Assembly (NCBI GenBank): GCA_021810815.1
Contig: JAJZHR010000001.1
Coordinates: 1-33,695 of the forward strand
Reading direction: 5' to 3'
DNA: 33,695 bases
Origin: Acidobacteriota bacterium
Lineage (GTDB): Bacteria > Acidobacteriota > Terriglobia > Terriglobales > Acidobacteriaceae
The position numbers were made by a program, and so were the translations under genes. Positions 14,373-22,379 of the stretch are shown one piece after another; within the stretch, counting starts at the first letter, position 1, and every line of letters begins with the position of its first letter. The notes under the pieces are model-generated. The model searched no databases and was not told the DNA's origin. It saw only the letters and a list, made by a program, of their open reading frames with translations.

Positions 14373-16979
14373 ATGGGCGGAAGCAAGCGGGTAGGCTCGG
14401 CGCACATCGAATTCAGCGCGCGCACAGCCAAGGTCATCTCCGGCATGGAAGAGGCCAAGGTCGCGACGCGCAAAGCCGCGCTGCAGATGAAATCCGACAT
14501 CCATGAGGCGCAGGGTTCGATCGCCGTGTTGGGTGAGGAGATTGGTGTGCATCTGCCGCGCCACGTCCAGCGTTTCGTGGCTGCGATTCCCGGCATCGCG
14601 CCCGCGCTCTCGGCCGCATTCAGCGCAGTCGCCATCATCTCGATCGGAAAAGCCATCTTCGAGGTCGGAGACAAAATCTACGACACCTTCCAGAAGGCAA
14701 AAGAGGCGCAGGCGAAGGCTGCCGAAGCAAGCTCGGCCTTCCAGCAGCAGCAGCACCTGTCGAATATGGAGCTGGCGGTCGCCAACGACAGGATCGCTTC
14801 TGCCATTGCCAAGCTGGAGAGGAAGCCGGTCAATGGCCTGAAGATGGCCATCGACGAAGCACTGCTCGAACTGGAAAAGTTCGGCAGGGAGATGGACAAA
14901 ACCTTCGCCGAAATGCGCGGCCAGATCAAGGAAATGCAGGCCCCGTGGTACCAGAGGGTCACCGGCACCCAGGGCAACGGCGCTGTGCTGAAGCAGGCCG
15001 ACGACTACAAGGCCGCGCTCGATGACATCAACAGGCAAGAAGAGCGCTCCATCGCGCTCGCCAGAACGCAGGCGGAGGTCGAGGCCGTCCGCAACCGGGC
15101 GATGCAGCAACGGGTCGATGCGGCTGCGAAGGCCAAAAAAGAAATCGGCGATGAAATCTCGCTGCTTCAGCAGCTCAACTCCCTCAAGGGCGCAGGGGCA
15201 GACATGGGCGATGCAACGCTGGCCCAGAATGCGCAATACCAGAACGTTCTTATCGATCTCCACCAGAAGATGGGGCCCAGCGCAAGGCTCGACCGCAACC
15301 AGGCGAGCGTCCAGCAGGGAATGCAGGTTCTATACAACGAAATCGGCAATCAGGAGCAAGGTTTTAGCGAGCGGCAGCAGAATCGAGCGCTTGAAAATCG
15401 CAAGCAGCAGGACGAAGATGCCAAGGCGATGCTGTCTCAGAAAAAGCAGGAGGCGGCTGAGGCGAAGCGCGCCCAGCAGGAGGCGGATCGACAGCAGATG
15501 GATGGATTCCGGCAGCGCCTGGAAGCGATGCGTGCTCGCGGGATGCAGAGCGTGCAGGCGGAGCACCTCTTCTGGCTGACGATGCAGGCCACGACGCGGC
15601 GCGGATCGAAGAATTGGGAGGCGACGCAGGCTCTGGCGCAAGCGGCGCAGGCCGAGTTCATGAAGTCGCTTGCCGCGCAGGACAAAGCAATGGCCGCCGA
15701 GAAAGCCAAAGCCGACGCCGGTGCCGCCAAAGTCTCCGTCATGTTCGCGGCGGAGAACGCCAAGGCGGCCGCCGAGCAGATCAGCGATGCGCAGAAGCTC
15801 CAGCAGATCCATCAGGGAACCATCGACAAGCTGGCCGAGCTGCAGATCGGCTACCAGAGGACGATGGGCACGATCAGCGACTATGTTGCGGAGCAGCGCC
15901 TGGCCGCCATCGCCGAGCGCGGGAACCGCGACGCCATGGCGGACATCGACGCGCAGCTCAGGCGCGTGCGCGCGGATGGCACCCGCGCCGTCGAGGAGCA
16001 GCGCAAGGAGATCGCCAAGTACGAGCAGGAGAAAGCCGCGCTGCAGGGCAGGATCGACATCGAGAAGATGAACACCCGGATCGCCAACTCTGAGGATTCG
16101 CTGCTCGGCGGCGTGCAGCAGCAGATGGCGCAGATGGTGGCCCAGGGGCTGGACACGGCCGAGCAGCTCCGCGAAATGTTCACCTCTGTCATCGGCGGAG
16201 CCAACGAGGAGATGGCGAAGGCCATCACCGGCCAGCGGACGAGCTGGAGCAAGATGGCCGCTGGCCTCGCCAATCAGGGAGCGACCAAGGTGCTCCAGAC
16301 CGGCGAGGCCGGAATCATGAAGCTCCTGCTGGGGCATGGAGCGAAGGGCAAGCGTGGCGAGAGCCGAGACAATCCGATGTATGTCAGTGAAGTCGCCTCG
16401 GCCGCCGGTGCGGCGCAAAGGGGAGCTGGCGGCCTGCTGGGCAAGCTGATGGGACATTTCGGCCTTGGCGGCGCGGCTGGACCCGCAGCTCAGCCTGCAG
16501 GCGGCTCGCAGGGAGGCGGTGCGGGGCCCATGGGCAGCTTGATGAGCGATTTCGGCCTTGGCGGCATGCAGCCGGCCGGCGGATCGCAGGATGGCATGGG
16601 CGGCCTGATGAATGGGATGTTCGGAGCCGTGACAGGGAATTCCGGCGGCAACTGGTGGAGCAATCTCGCCAGCATGTTCGTCCCCCACGCATCGGGCGGC
16701 CCCGTGTCCGCCAACACCGCCTATCTGGTGGGCGAGGGCGGCGGCCATCCGGAGGCTTTCTTCCCCGGCGTCAGCGGCACCATGGCCACCCATCATGCGC
16801 TGATGAGCGCCGTCGGCAATCGCGGCGGCAACCAGGTCCACTACCACATCGACGCGCGCGGCACCGACGCAGCCCAGGTCGAGATGCGCGTCCATCACGC
16901 CATCCGCGCGGCGCACCAGGACGCGATCCACAAAGCCGTGAAAGCGGTCCACGAAATCCACCGACGCACCGCCCACTGA
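14373..16979 (+). CDS. Tape measure protein
   Basis: This 868-residue protein sets tail length and is ejected with the DNA. It follows the chaperones and starts at ATG 14373 with AAAGGAG. The N-terminal 280 residues are helical with a hydrophobic stretch (FVAAIPGIAPALSAAFSAVAIISIGKAIF). A long coiled-coil centre is Gln/Ala/Lys-rich (RQQQNRAL, KQQDEDAKAML). A Gly-rich region near residues 685-755 repeats a FGLGG...QPAGGSQ unit. The C-terminus (HHAIRAAHQDAIHKAVKAVHEIHRR) is basic and helical. By the usual helix rule of about 0.15 nm per residue, the tail would be roughly 130 nm long. Confidence 0.9.
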   Translation: MGGSKRVGSAHIEFSARTAKVISGMEEAKVATRKAALQMKSDIHEAQGSIAVLGEEIGVHLPRHVQRFVAAIPGIAPALSAAFSAVAIISIGKAIFEVGDKIYDTFQKAKEAQAKAAEASSAFQQQQHLSNMELAVANDRIASAIAKLERKPVNGLKMAIDEALLELEKFGREMDKTFAEMRGQIKEMQAPWYQRVTGTQGNGAVLKQADDYKAALDDINRQEERSIALARTQAEVEAVRNRAMQQRVDAAAKAKKEIGDEISLLQQLNSLKGAGADMGDATLAQNAQYQNVLIDLHQKMGPSARLDRNQASVQQGMQVLYNEIGNQEQGFSERQQNRALENRKQQDEDAKAMLSQKKQEAAEAKRAQQEADRQQMDGFRQRLEAMRARGMQSVQAEHLFWLTMQATTRRGSKNWEATQALAQAAQAEFMKSLAAQDKAMAAEKAKADAGAAKVSVMFAAENAKAAAEQISDAQKLQQIHQGTIDKLAELQIGYQRTMGTISDYVAEQRLAAIAERGNRDAMADIDAQLRRVRADGTRAVEEQRKEIAKYEQEKAALQGRIDIEKMNTRIANSEDSLLGGVQQQMAQMVAQGLDTAEQLREMFTSVIGGANEEMAKAITGQRTSWSKMAAGLANQGATKVLQTGEAGIMKLLLGHGAKGKRGESRDNPMYVSEVASAAGAAQRGAGGLLGKLMGHFGLGGAAGPAAQPAGGSQGGGAGPMGSLMSDFGLGGMQPAGGSQDGMGGLMNGMFGAVTGNSGGNWWSNLASMFVPHASGGPVSANTAYLVGEGGGHPEAFFPGVSGTMATHHALMSAVGNRGGNQVHYHIDARGTDAAQVEMRVHHAIRAAHQDAIHKAVKAVHEIHRRTAH

Positions 16980-17020
16980 CACTCTCGCCTCTTCCCATCG
17001 CACCCGAAAGGAAAAACACC

Positions 17021-20000
17021 ATGCCCCGGCTAATCGCTGCCGCCGTGACGCGCTGCGTCGCGCTCGCCATTCTTTGCTTCGTCGCTCTGCTATTCGTCTT
17101 GCTGCTGGTCTGCATCCCCGCGTACGCCCAGCACACCACGATTCTCGGCAACGAGTTCCAGGACCTCAGCGGAACGCTGATGCAGCAGGGATATCTCTGC
17201 CTCGCGCCGGTGAACGCCAACGGGCAGAGCACTGGGTTCGCGCTCACCGGCGTCGGCCAGGTCAACTCCGCCCAGCACTGCTATTCCATCGTCAACGGCT
17301 CCATAGGCACAGCCGACCAGGTCGCCGACACCTCGATGAGCACCCCTGCCGTGAAGTACGTCGTCACCATCAGCGGCGTCACGCACCAGGTTCTCTACCA
17401 GTATCCGCAGCCTATCTCGATCACAGGAGCGTCGTTCAGCTTCGACGCCTACACGCCGCCCGTCGTCGTCGCGCAGCCGCTCGGCAACATCGTCACCTAC
17501 GACTCGGGTCCGCCGGCCGCTCCCTGCGCCTTTCCCGCGATCTACATCCAGTCGAACGCTACCACTGGCAACGTGTGGGCCTGCATCGGCACCACCTGGG
17601 TGCAGCAGCTCACCAATAACGCCGCGCTGCCGCTCGCTGGAGGCAACATGACCGGGCCCATAGTCCTCGCGGCTGATCCCACCAGCGCCTTGCAGGCGGC
17701 AACCAAGCAGTATGTGGACGCCAACAGCGGCACCGGAGCTGTCAAGTTTACTCCCACAGTCGCGCAGAATGTATCGCAGCCCGGCAGCACCACGCTCGGC
17801 GTCAACTCGCTGAACGCTGTGCTCCACGCGATCTACTACCAGTCGCCGGCTGGAACCGGGAACAACGGCATCGCCAACGCCTTCGCCTCGGCCGCTTGCG
17901 CCAGCGGATGCACGGTGGTTGCCGACCCCGATTATTCGAATGTGGAGTTGGCGACCTATCCGACCATCGCAGGACAACACCTGATTGATCTGCGGCAGGG
18001 TGAGAACACGCACTATCTGACAAACCCTCTTTACAGTCACTCCGGCTGCGGCGTCACATCAGGACCAGCAGCGCAGGACACAGGCCTGAACGCAGAGGAG
18101 CACTGCTACCTCATCAATGCTCTGAACGCGCGGCAGTACGGAGCAGTGAACTACGTCAAGTTCGCAGGCTTGGGTGATAGCAACGGAAACAATGCTACGA
18201 CGGCGGGTAATTGGTGGGCTGCGCGGGGCTTCCAGTTTATTACCGAGTGCTGGACGGAAGGCATTTGCGATGGCACGGATATCTTCCTGAACAAGTACAG
18301 CGTCGGTGATGCGAATGGCTTCAACGTCAACGTCTGGGCCGCTGGCGGAGCGAAAGCTGTCTCCGATGAGGGAATCAAGGGCGAGACGTTTGTAGTCGGA
18401 GAACTTACTGCGTACCCTCACGCGACGATTGCAACAGGAGCAAGCTCAGGCTCTACTTTCCTTACGACAACCACACCATCAGGCGACACGCACTTCATCC
18501 CCGGCGCATATCTGGTAGACATCACGCAGGGCGGTACTTCCGGCGGAGTGGTGGCGACGGCAGTAAATGGCTTTGGTGGACCGAACTATACAGTCACTGG
18601 AGCGACTGTGCCGGTATCGACAGCATGGGGAACGCTAAGCGCGGCTTGCAATGGTCCCGGGAGCATGGCTCAGTACGCAAGTGTGAGTTGCTCGGTCACA
18701 GTAACTTCCGGCACATTCGTTGCGGGCGGAGTCTGCCTCGGCGGAGGGCCATTCTATGAGTATGCTTCACTGACCTCGCCGAGCACTCTTAGCGGAGGCC
18801 TTCAGACCTTCACGATCTCGATCCGAAATGCCTATAACACTGGCGCCGCGATGATGCAGGGAGGATTGTGTGGCCAAGGGTTGACGGATGCGAATGATAC
18901 AGGATGGCGGACGACGTACCCTATCCTTGGCGCAACTGCAAATAACACAATTGTCTTCTTCGATGCCAATCGATCAGCGGATAGTATCTCGATGGAGACG
19001 CTTCCCGTGGGCACCACGCTCGCGCTCTATCCGATGGCTGAGATCATCGGCACCGGCGGCGGCGTGGCCAACACGGTGAACCTTGCGACGAACAACGTCA
19101 ATTTCACAGCAAACGATGCTGTCGAGAACCCTCACCTTTCTGCTGTCAATCTAGCTGGCGTGAACACAACTATGACTCAGGTTTCGCGGTCGAACAATTC
19201 TGGATCATATATGTGGCAGACAACCTTCAACTGCGTCAAGACCTATAGCTGTAGCAATGCTACTATGTGGAATTTGTTGGTTACTGGCCAGTCAACGCCT
19301 TACACTTTCATGAATTTCTCATCATATATTCCGATATGGTTCTATTCTAATGTGGCGATGCCGCAGAGCTACATTGATGTCCACAACTCCCCTGATCCTG
19401 GAAGAGACGTACCTTTATTTAATCTTCCATACAACACCAAGTTGCTTTATAACACTGGCGGCGGACTTGAAGACACGTCAGCATTTACAGTCGATGACGT
19501 GCTCGCTGTTGCTTTTGGGAGCAATCTAGGCGGCACGACGAATATTACAGGCACGATGAATGCCTCCGGCACTAATAACATCTCCGGCACTAATAACATC
19601 TCCGGCACGACAGGCATCACGGGCAACTCCGGCACGCCTGTAAGCCTTCATGGAGCCGTGAACGAGACATCGCAGCCGAGTCTCCAGTCGCCACCGCCTG
19701 TGCTCACTTTGACGAATGTTTACACCGGAGCGGCGGGAGCATTCGCACACAGCTACTCTATAGCGGGTGTGACTGCGTCTGGCCAGACAACCCTGAACTG
19801 GCAGTCGAATAACAACTACATTCAGCCAAATTCGTCTGCAGGGAACACCATCGAAACGCTCGATGCTGCTGACTATGTGACGATCACATGCCCAACCTCA
19901 GCGCAGATGCCCGGCTTCACGTCAGCGAATGTTTTTTTGGTCACTGCGGCAGGCAGTCTGCCGCACTACCTTGGCAACTGCCCGTTTGGTGATACGTTTG

Positions 20001-20677
20001 TCGATAACTTTTCCGACAGCCAGAACCAGACCACAGGCGGCGTCAGCACGGGTTATTCGGTTCCCTTTGTCGGCGGCACAGTTGACCTGGATCGCCGCTA
20101 CGGCAAAGGCATCGGGTGGTACGATCTGGCGAATGCCAGCAGCAGCCAGACCACTCCAGACACGCACCTGAGCAGCCCCGCAGTCGGCACTGTCAGCGTG
20201 GACGGCAGCACGGTTGGCGACGGCCAAGGAACACTGATCGCCAAGACGGCAACGCTGGCCAGTGGAACTGTGGGCGGCTCGGCGATCTGTACGGCGGCAG
20301 GTGGGGCTACTTGCCCTAGCGCTCCTGTCACGTCCGTCTTTGGTCGCACCGGGCCAGTCGTAGCTGCGGTTGGCGACTACTCAGTAGCGCAGGTGACTGG
20401 GGCAGCCGCAGCGAGTGCATTGCCTCTACGCGGGACAAGTGCAGCCTTCGCCCCAGGAGCACTTGCTGCCGGTGCCTGTGCCATTCAAACAGCCACTGCT
20501 ATCGCAGGTGCAAAAACTACGATGGTGGCTCGTGTGTCGCCTGTATCTGACCCTGGAGCGGGTCTCGTATGGCAGGAGGTTTTGACTGACGGAAACGTCG
20601 CTGTGCGCCTCTGCAACGCCACGGCAGCCTCCATCACGCCAGCCAGCACAGCCTACAACATCGCGGTGATTCAGTAG
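17021..20677 (+). CDS. Large tail fibre / receptor-binding protein with signal peptide
   Basis: The product has 1218 residues. The chosen start is ATG 17021 (AAAGGA upstream). The frame is open back to 16655, but that part overlaps the tape measure gene. The N-terminus is a textbook Sec signal peptide: basic start, 20-residue hydrophobic core, then PAYA before Gln37. A fibre-type segment follows near residue 205 (GGNMTGPIVLAADPTSAL and KQYVDA). A Ser/Thr/Asn/Gly-rich beta region with many spaced Cys fills the centre. Near residue 1105 is SVFGRTGPVVAAVGDYSVAQ, common in phage fibres, followed by a C-terminal beta domain (residues 1145-1218). It sits between the tape measure and distal tail genes. 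Host recognition is likely, while export is unexpected. Confidence 0.75.
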   Translation: MPRLIAAAVTRCVALAILCFVALLFVLLLVCIPAYAQHTTILGNEFQDLSGTLMQQGYLCLAPVNANGQSTGFALTGVGQVNSAQHCYSIVNGSIGTADQVADTSMSTPAVKYVVTISGVTHQVLYQYPQPISITGASFSFDAYTPPVVVAQPLGNIVTYDSGPPAAPCAFPAIYIQSNATTGNVWACIGTTWVQQLTNNAALPLAGGNMTGPIVLAADPTSALQAATKQYVDANSGTGAVKFTPTVAQNVSQPGSTTLGVNSLNAVLHAIYYQSPAGTGNNGIANAFASAACASGCTVVADPDYSNVELATYPTIAGQHLIDLRQGENTHYLTNPLYSHSGCGVTSGPAAQDTGLNAEEHCYLINALNARQYGAVNYVKFAGLGDSNGNNATTAGNWWAARGFQFITECWTEGICDGTDIFLNKYSVGDANGFNVNVWAAGGAKAVSDEGIKGETFVVGELTAYPHATIATGASSGSTFLTTTTPSGDTHFIPGAYLVDITQGGTSGGVVATAVNGFGGPNYTVTGATVPVSTAWGTLSAACNGPGSMAQYASVSCSVTVTSGTFVAGGVCLGGGPFYEYASLTSPSTLSGGLQTFTISIRNAYNTGAAMMQGGLCGQGLTDANDTGWRTTYPILGATANNTIVFFDANRSADSISMETLPVGTTLALYPMAEIIGTGGGVANTVNLATNNVNFTANDAVENPHLSAVNLAGVNTTMTQVSRSNNSGSYMWQTTFNCVKTYSCSNATMWNLLVTGQSTPYTFMNFSSYIPIWFYSNVAMPQSYIDVHNSPDPGRDVPLFNLPYNTKLLYNTGGGLEDTSAFTVDDVLAVAFGSNLGGTTNITGTMNASGTNNISGTNNISGTTGITGNSGTPVSLHGAVNETSQPSLQSPPPVLTLTNVYTGAAGAFAHSYSIAGVTASGQTTLNWQSNNNYIQPNSSAGNTIETLDAADYVTITCPTSAQMPGFTSANVFLVTAAGSLPHYLGNCPFGDTFVDNFSDSQNQTTGGVSTGYSVPFVGGTVDLDRRYGKGIGWYDLANASSSQTTPDTHLSSPAVGTVSVDGSTVGDGQGTLIAKTATLASGTVGGSAICTAAGGATCPSAPVTSVFGRTGPVVAAVGDYSVAQVTGAAAASALPLRGTSAAFAPGALAAGACAIQTATAIAGAKTTMVARVSPVSDPGAGLVWQEVLTDGNVAVRLCNATAASITPASTAYNIAVIQ
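19564..19608 (+). repeat. 18-bp tandem repeat inside the fibre gene
   Basis: The unit ctccggcactaataacat is present twice (19564-19581, 19582-19599) plus a 9-bp partial copy. It encodes SGTNNI repeats in a stretch of Gly-Thr-Asn-Ile-Ser-rich sequence (about residues 835-870), which reads like a beta-helix or fibrous repeat. Copy number could vary by slippage. Confidence 0.8.
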
Positions 20678-20690
20678 CTCTGGAGCAATC

Positions 20691-21353
20691 ATGATTCTTG
20701 GCACAGTCAATGGCGCGAGCATCGTCGCGCTTCCCAGCGATACCGACCCTCTGTGCGCCGCGCCGTCGAGCATCGAGTGGGATCCGCAGGAAGCCGTCGC
20801 CTGCACCAGTAATCCCTTCACTGGGGCCGAGCAGCTCTTCGATTGGGGCGCGAGCTGGTGGCAGGGCCAGCTCAGCTTCCGCTCGATGACGCGCTACTCG
20901 GCCGACGTGTGGCAGGCGTTCATCCTGGAGCTGCGCGGCGGCATCAACGTCTTCAGCATCGGCGATCCTCTGCGCGTCGCGCCGAAAGGCGTCCCGCTTG
21001 GCGCTCCGCTCGTCTCCGGAGCTGGCCAGGTCGGCTACTCCCTCGTCACGCGCGGTTGGCAGCCCAACAGTGTCGGCCTGCTGCTTCCCGGCGACTACTT
21101 CTCTGTGCCCATCGGCCCCGGCCCTGGGACGAGGCTCTATCGGGCGCTGGAGGCGGTGAGTTCCGACGCGAGCGGCAGCGCCACCATTAGCTTCTGGCCG
21201 CCGCTGCGGGATCAGCCAGGAGATGGAGTCGCCATCGCCACCAGCAACTGCACTGGGCTCTTCCGGCTCGCGGCTAACAAGGGCAACAAATTCAGCGTCA
21301 ACGCGACCACGCTGGACGGATTCACAGGACTTGCCATCCGGGAGGCAATCTAG
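20691..21353 (+). CDS. Distal tail-type protein
   Basis: This 220-residue protein begins at ATG 20691 and precedes the hub-like and peptidase genes. This is where distal tail or DUF2460-like proteins lie in lambda-, GTA- and Burkholderia-type tails. It contains SIEWDPQEAVACTSNPFTGAEQLFDWG, WWQGQLSFRSMT and DVWQAFILELRGGINVFSIGDP, a pattern of aromatic beta strands followed by a short loop domain (PGDYFSVP, RLYRALEAV, FWPPLRD). It probably forms the ring between tube and tip. The family is assigned by pattern and position, not by a strict motif. Confidence 0.7.
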   Translation: MILGTVNGASIVALPSDTDPLCAAPSSIEWDPQEAVACTSNPFTGAEQLFDWGASWWQGQLSFRSMTRYSADVWQAFILELRGGINVFSIGDPLRVAPKGVPLGAPLVSGAGQVGYSLVTRGWQPNSVGLLLPGDYFSVPIGPGPGTRLYRALEAVSSDASGSATISFWPPLRDQPGDGVAIATSNCTGLFRLAANKGNKFSVNATTLDGFTGLAIREAI

Positions 21354-21355
21354 CG

Positions 21356-21937
21356 ATGCCCCGCCAAGCCTCCGCCGCCATGCTCGCCGCTCTCGCCGCT
21401 CCCGTTGTTCGGTGCGCCCTGTTCGTCCAGGCGCAGTTCGCCGCATCCACGCTCAACCTCTGGAGCGGCCTGGGCAACACCGTCTGGAACGGCCAGAGCT
21501 GGAGCGGCGTCTACGGGATGCACGAGATCTCCGTCATCAGCGAGGATTCCACTGTGGAGGCGCGGGGCATCACGCTGGCGCTCTCCGGCATCCCGTCCGA
21601 CCTGATCTCGGATGTGCTGGCGGAGCTGCGCGTCGGCCTTCCTGTCAGCGTATGGCTCGCCTGCTACGACGCGAGCGGCAACCTGATCGCATCGCCCATC
21701 CTCGCCTACGCGGGCCGCATCGACCAGCCCACCATCGACGACTCCGGCGAGACGTGCTCCGTCGCGATCAACGTCGAGAATGTGCTCGTGGACCTCAACC
21801 GCTCTGTCTGGCGTCGCTACTCGCCAGACGACTTGCAGATAGTCGCGCACGGCGACGCAGGCTTCCAATTCGTTCCCGGCATCCAGGAGATCACCACCTA
21901 CTGGGGACGGCTGCCAGCCAACTACAACAACCGCTGA
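21356..21937 (+). CDS. Tail hub protein (DUF2163-like position)
   Basis: This 193-residue protein begins two bases after the previous stop. It shows VRCALFVQAQFAASTLNLWSG, VWNGQSWSGVYGMHEIS, and a strand-rich middle with EARGITLALSGIPSDLISDVL and YAGRIDQPTIDDSGETCSVAINVENVLVDLNR. It ends with WRRYSPDDLQIVAHGDAGFQFVPG. The order distal tail, hub, NlpC/P60-like peptidase, J-like protein matches GTA and many lambdoid tails, so this would be the hub (lambda gpL / GTA gp13-like) ring component. Confidence 0.72.
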   Translation: MPRQASAAMLAALAAPVVRCALFVQAQFAASTLNLWSGLGNTVWNGQSWSGVYGMHEISVISEDSTVEARGITLALSGIPSDLISDVLAELRVGLPVSVWLACYDASGNLIASPILAYAGRIDQPTIDDSGETCSVAINVENVLVDLNRSVWRRYSPDDLQIVAHGDAGFQFVPGIQEITTYWGRLPANYNNR

Positions 21938-21947
21938 GAGGACTGCG

Positions 21948-22379
21948 ATGACCCGACTGCCCAATTGGCAATCCGCGCTGGAGGCGCACCTGCGCGCCTC
22001 CGCCCAGGTGCGCTTCGCCTACGGCGCGATGGACTGCTGCCTCTTCGCCTGCGACGCCGTCCTCGCCATGACCGGAGAGGATCTCGCAGCCTCGTTTCGT
22101 GGCAAGTATTCCACGCGGCGCGAGGCTTCCATCGCGATACGCTCTTACTGCGGCAGTCCGCTCGTGCGCTCGCTTGCGGAGCGGATCGCGCGCGATCGCG
22201 CCATACCGGACGTGGATGTTGCTCACGCGCGGCGCGGCGACGTGGTGCTGCATGGCAGGAATCTGGGCGAATCCCTGGGCATCGTCTCGCTCGATGGCAC
22301 GGAGATGATCGCGGTCGCGCAGGACGGCCTCTGGCGGCTGCCGCTATGCATGGCGAAGCGAGCATGGAGGATCGGCTAA
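21948..22379 (+). CDS. NlpC/P60-like tail peptidase (DUF6950-like)
   Basis: This 143-residue protein has AYGAMDCCLFACDAVLAMTGED (nucleophile-type Cys in DCC), then FRGKYSTRREA. A later HARRGDVVLHGR and the LGIVSLDGTEMIAV strand resemble the DUF6950 branch of NlpC/P60-like proteins encoded beside phage J genes. The usual catalytic His before the final strand is not obvious (the position reads LGIV), so enzymatic activity is uncertain. It likely helps the tail tip pass the cell wall or assembles the tip (lambda gpK position). The stop overlaps the next start by one base (TAATG). Confidence 0.78.
   Translation: MTRLPNWQSALEAHLRASAQVRFAYGAMDCCLFACDAVLAMTGEDLAASFRGKYSTRREASIAIRSYCGSPLVRSLAERIARDRAIPDVDVAHARRGDVVLHGRNLGESLGIVSLDGTEMIAVAQDGLWRLPLCMAKRAWRIG

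Noticed and set aside
13521..17003. Minus-strand frames of 557-580 codons opposite the HIRAN cassette and tape measure
   Set aside because: They are shadows of coiled-coil plus-strand genes. Their translation is Leu/Arg/His-rich low-complexity sequence without recognisable domains.
16655..17020. Upstream start for the fibre gene
   Set aside because: The segment overlaps the tape measure coding region, reads as Arg/Pro-rich antisense-like sequence, and ATG 17021 has a ribosome site and signal peptide.
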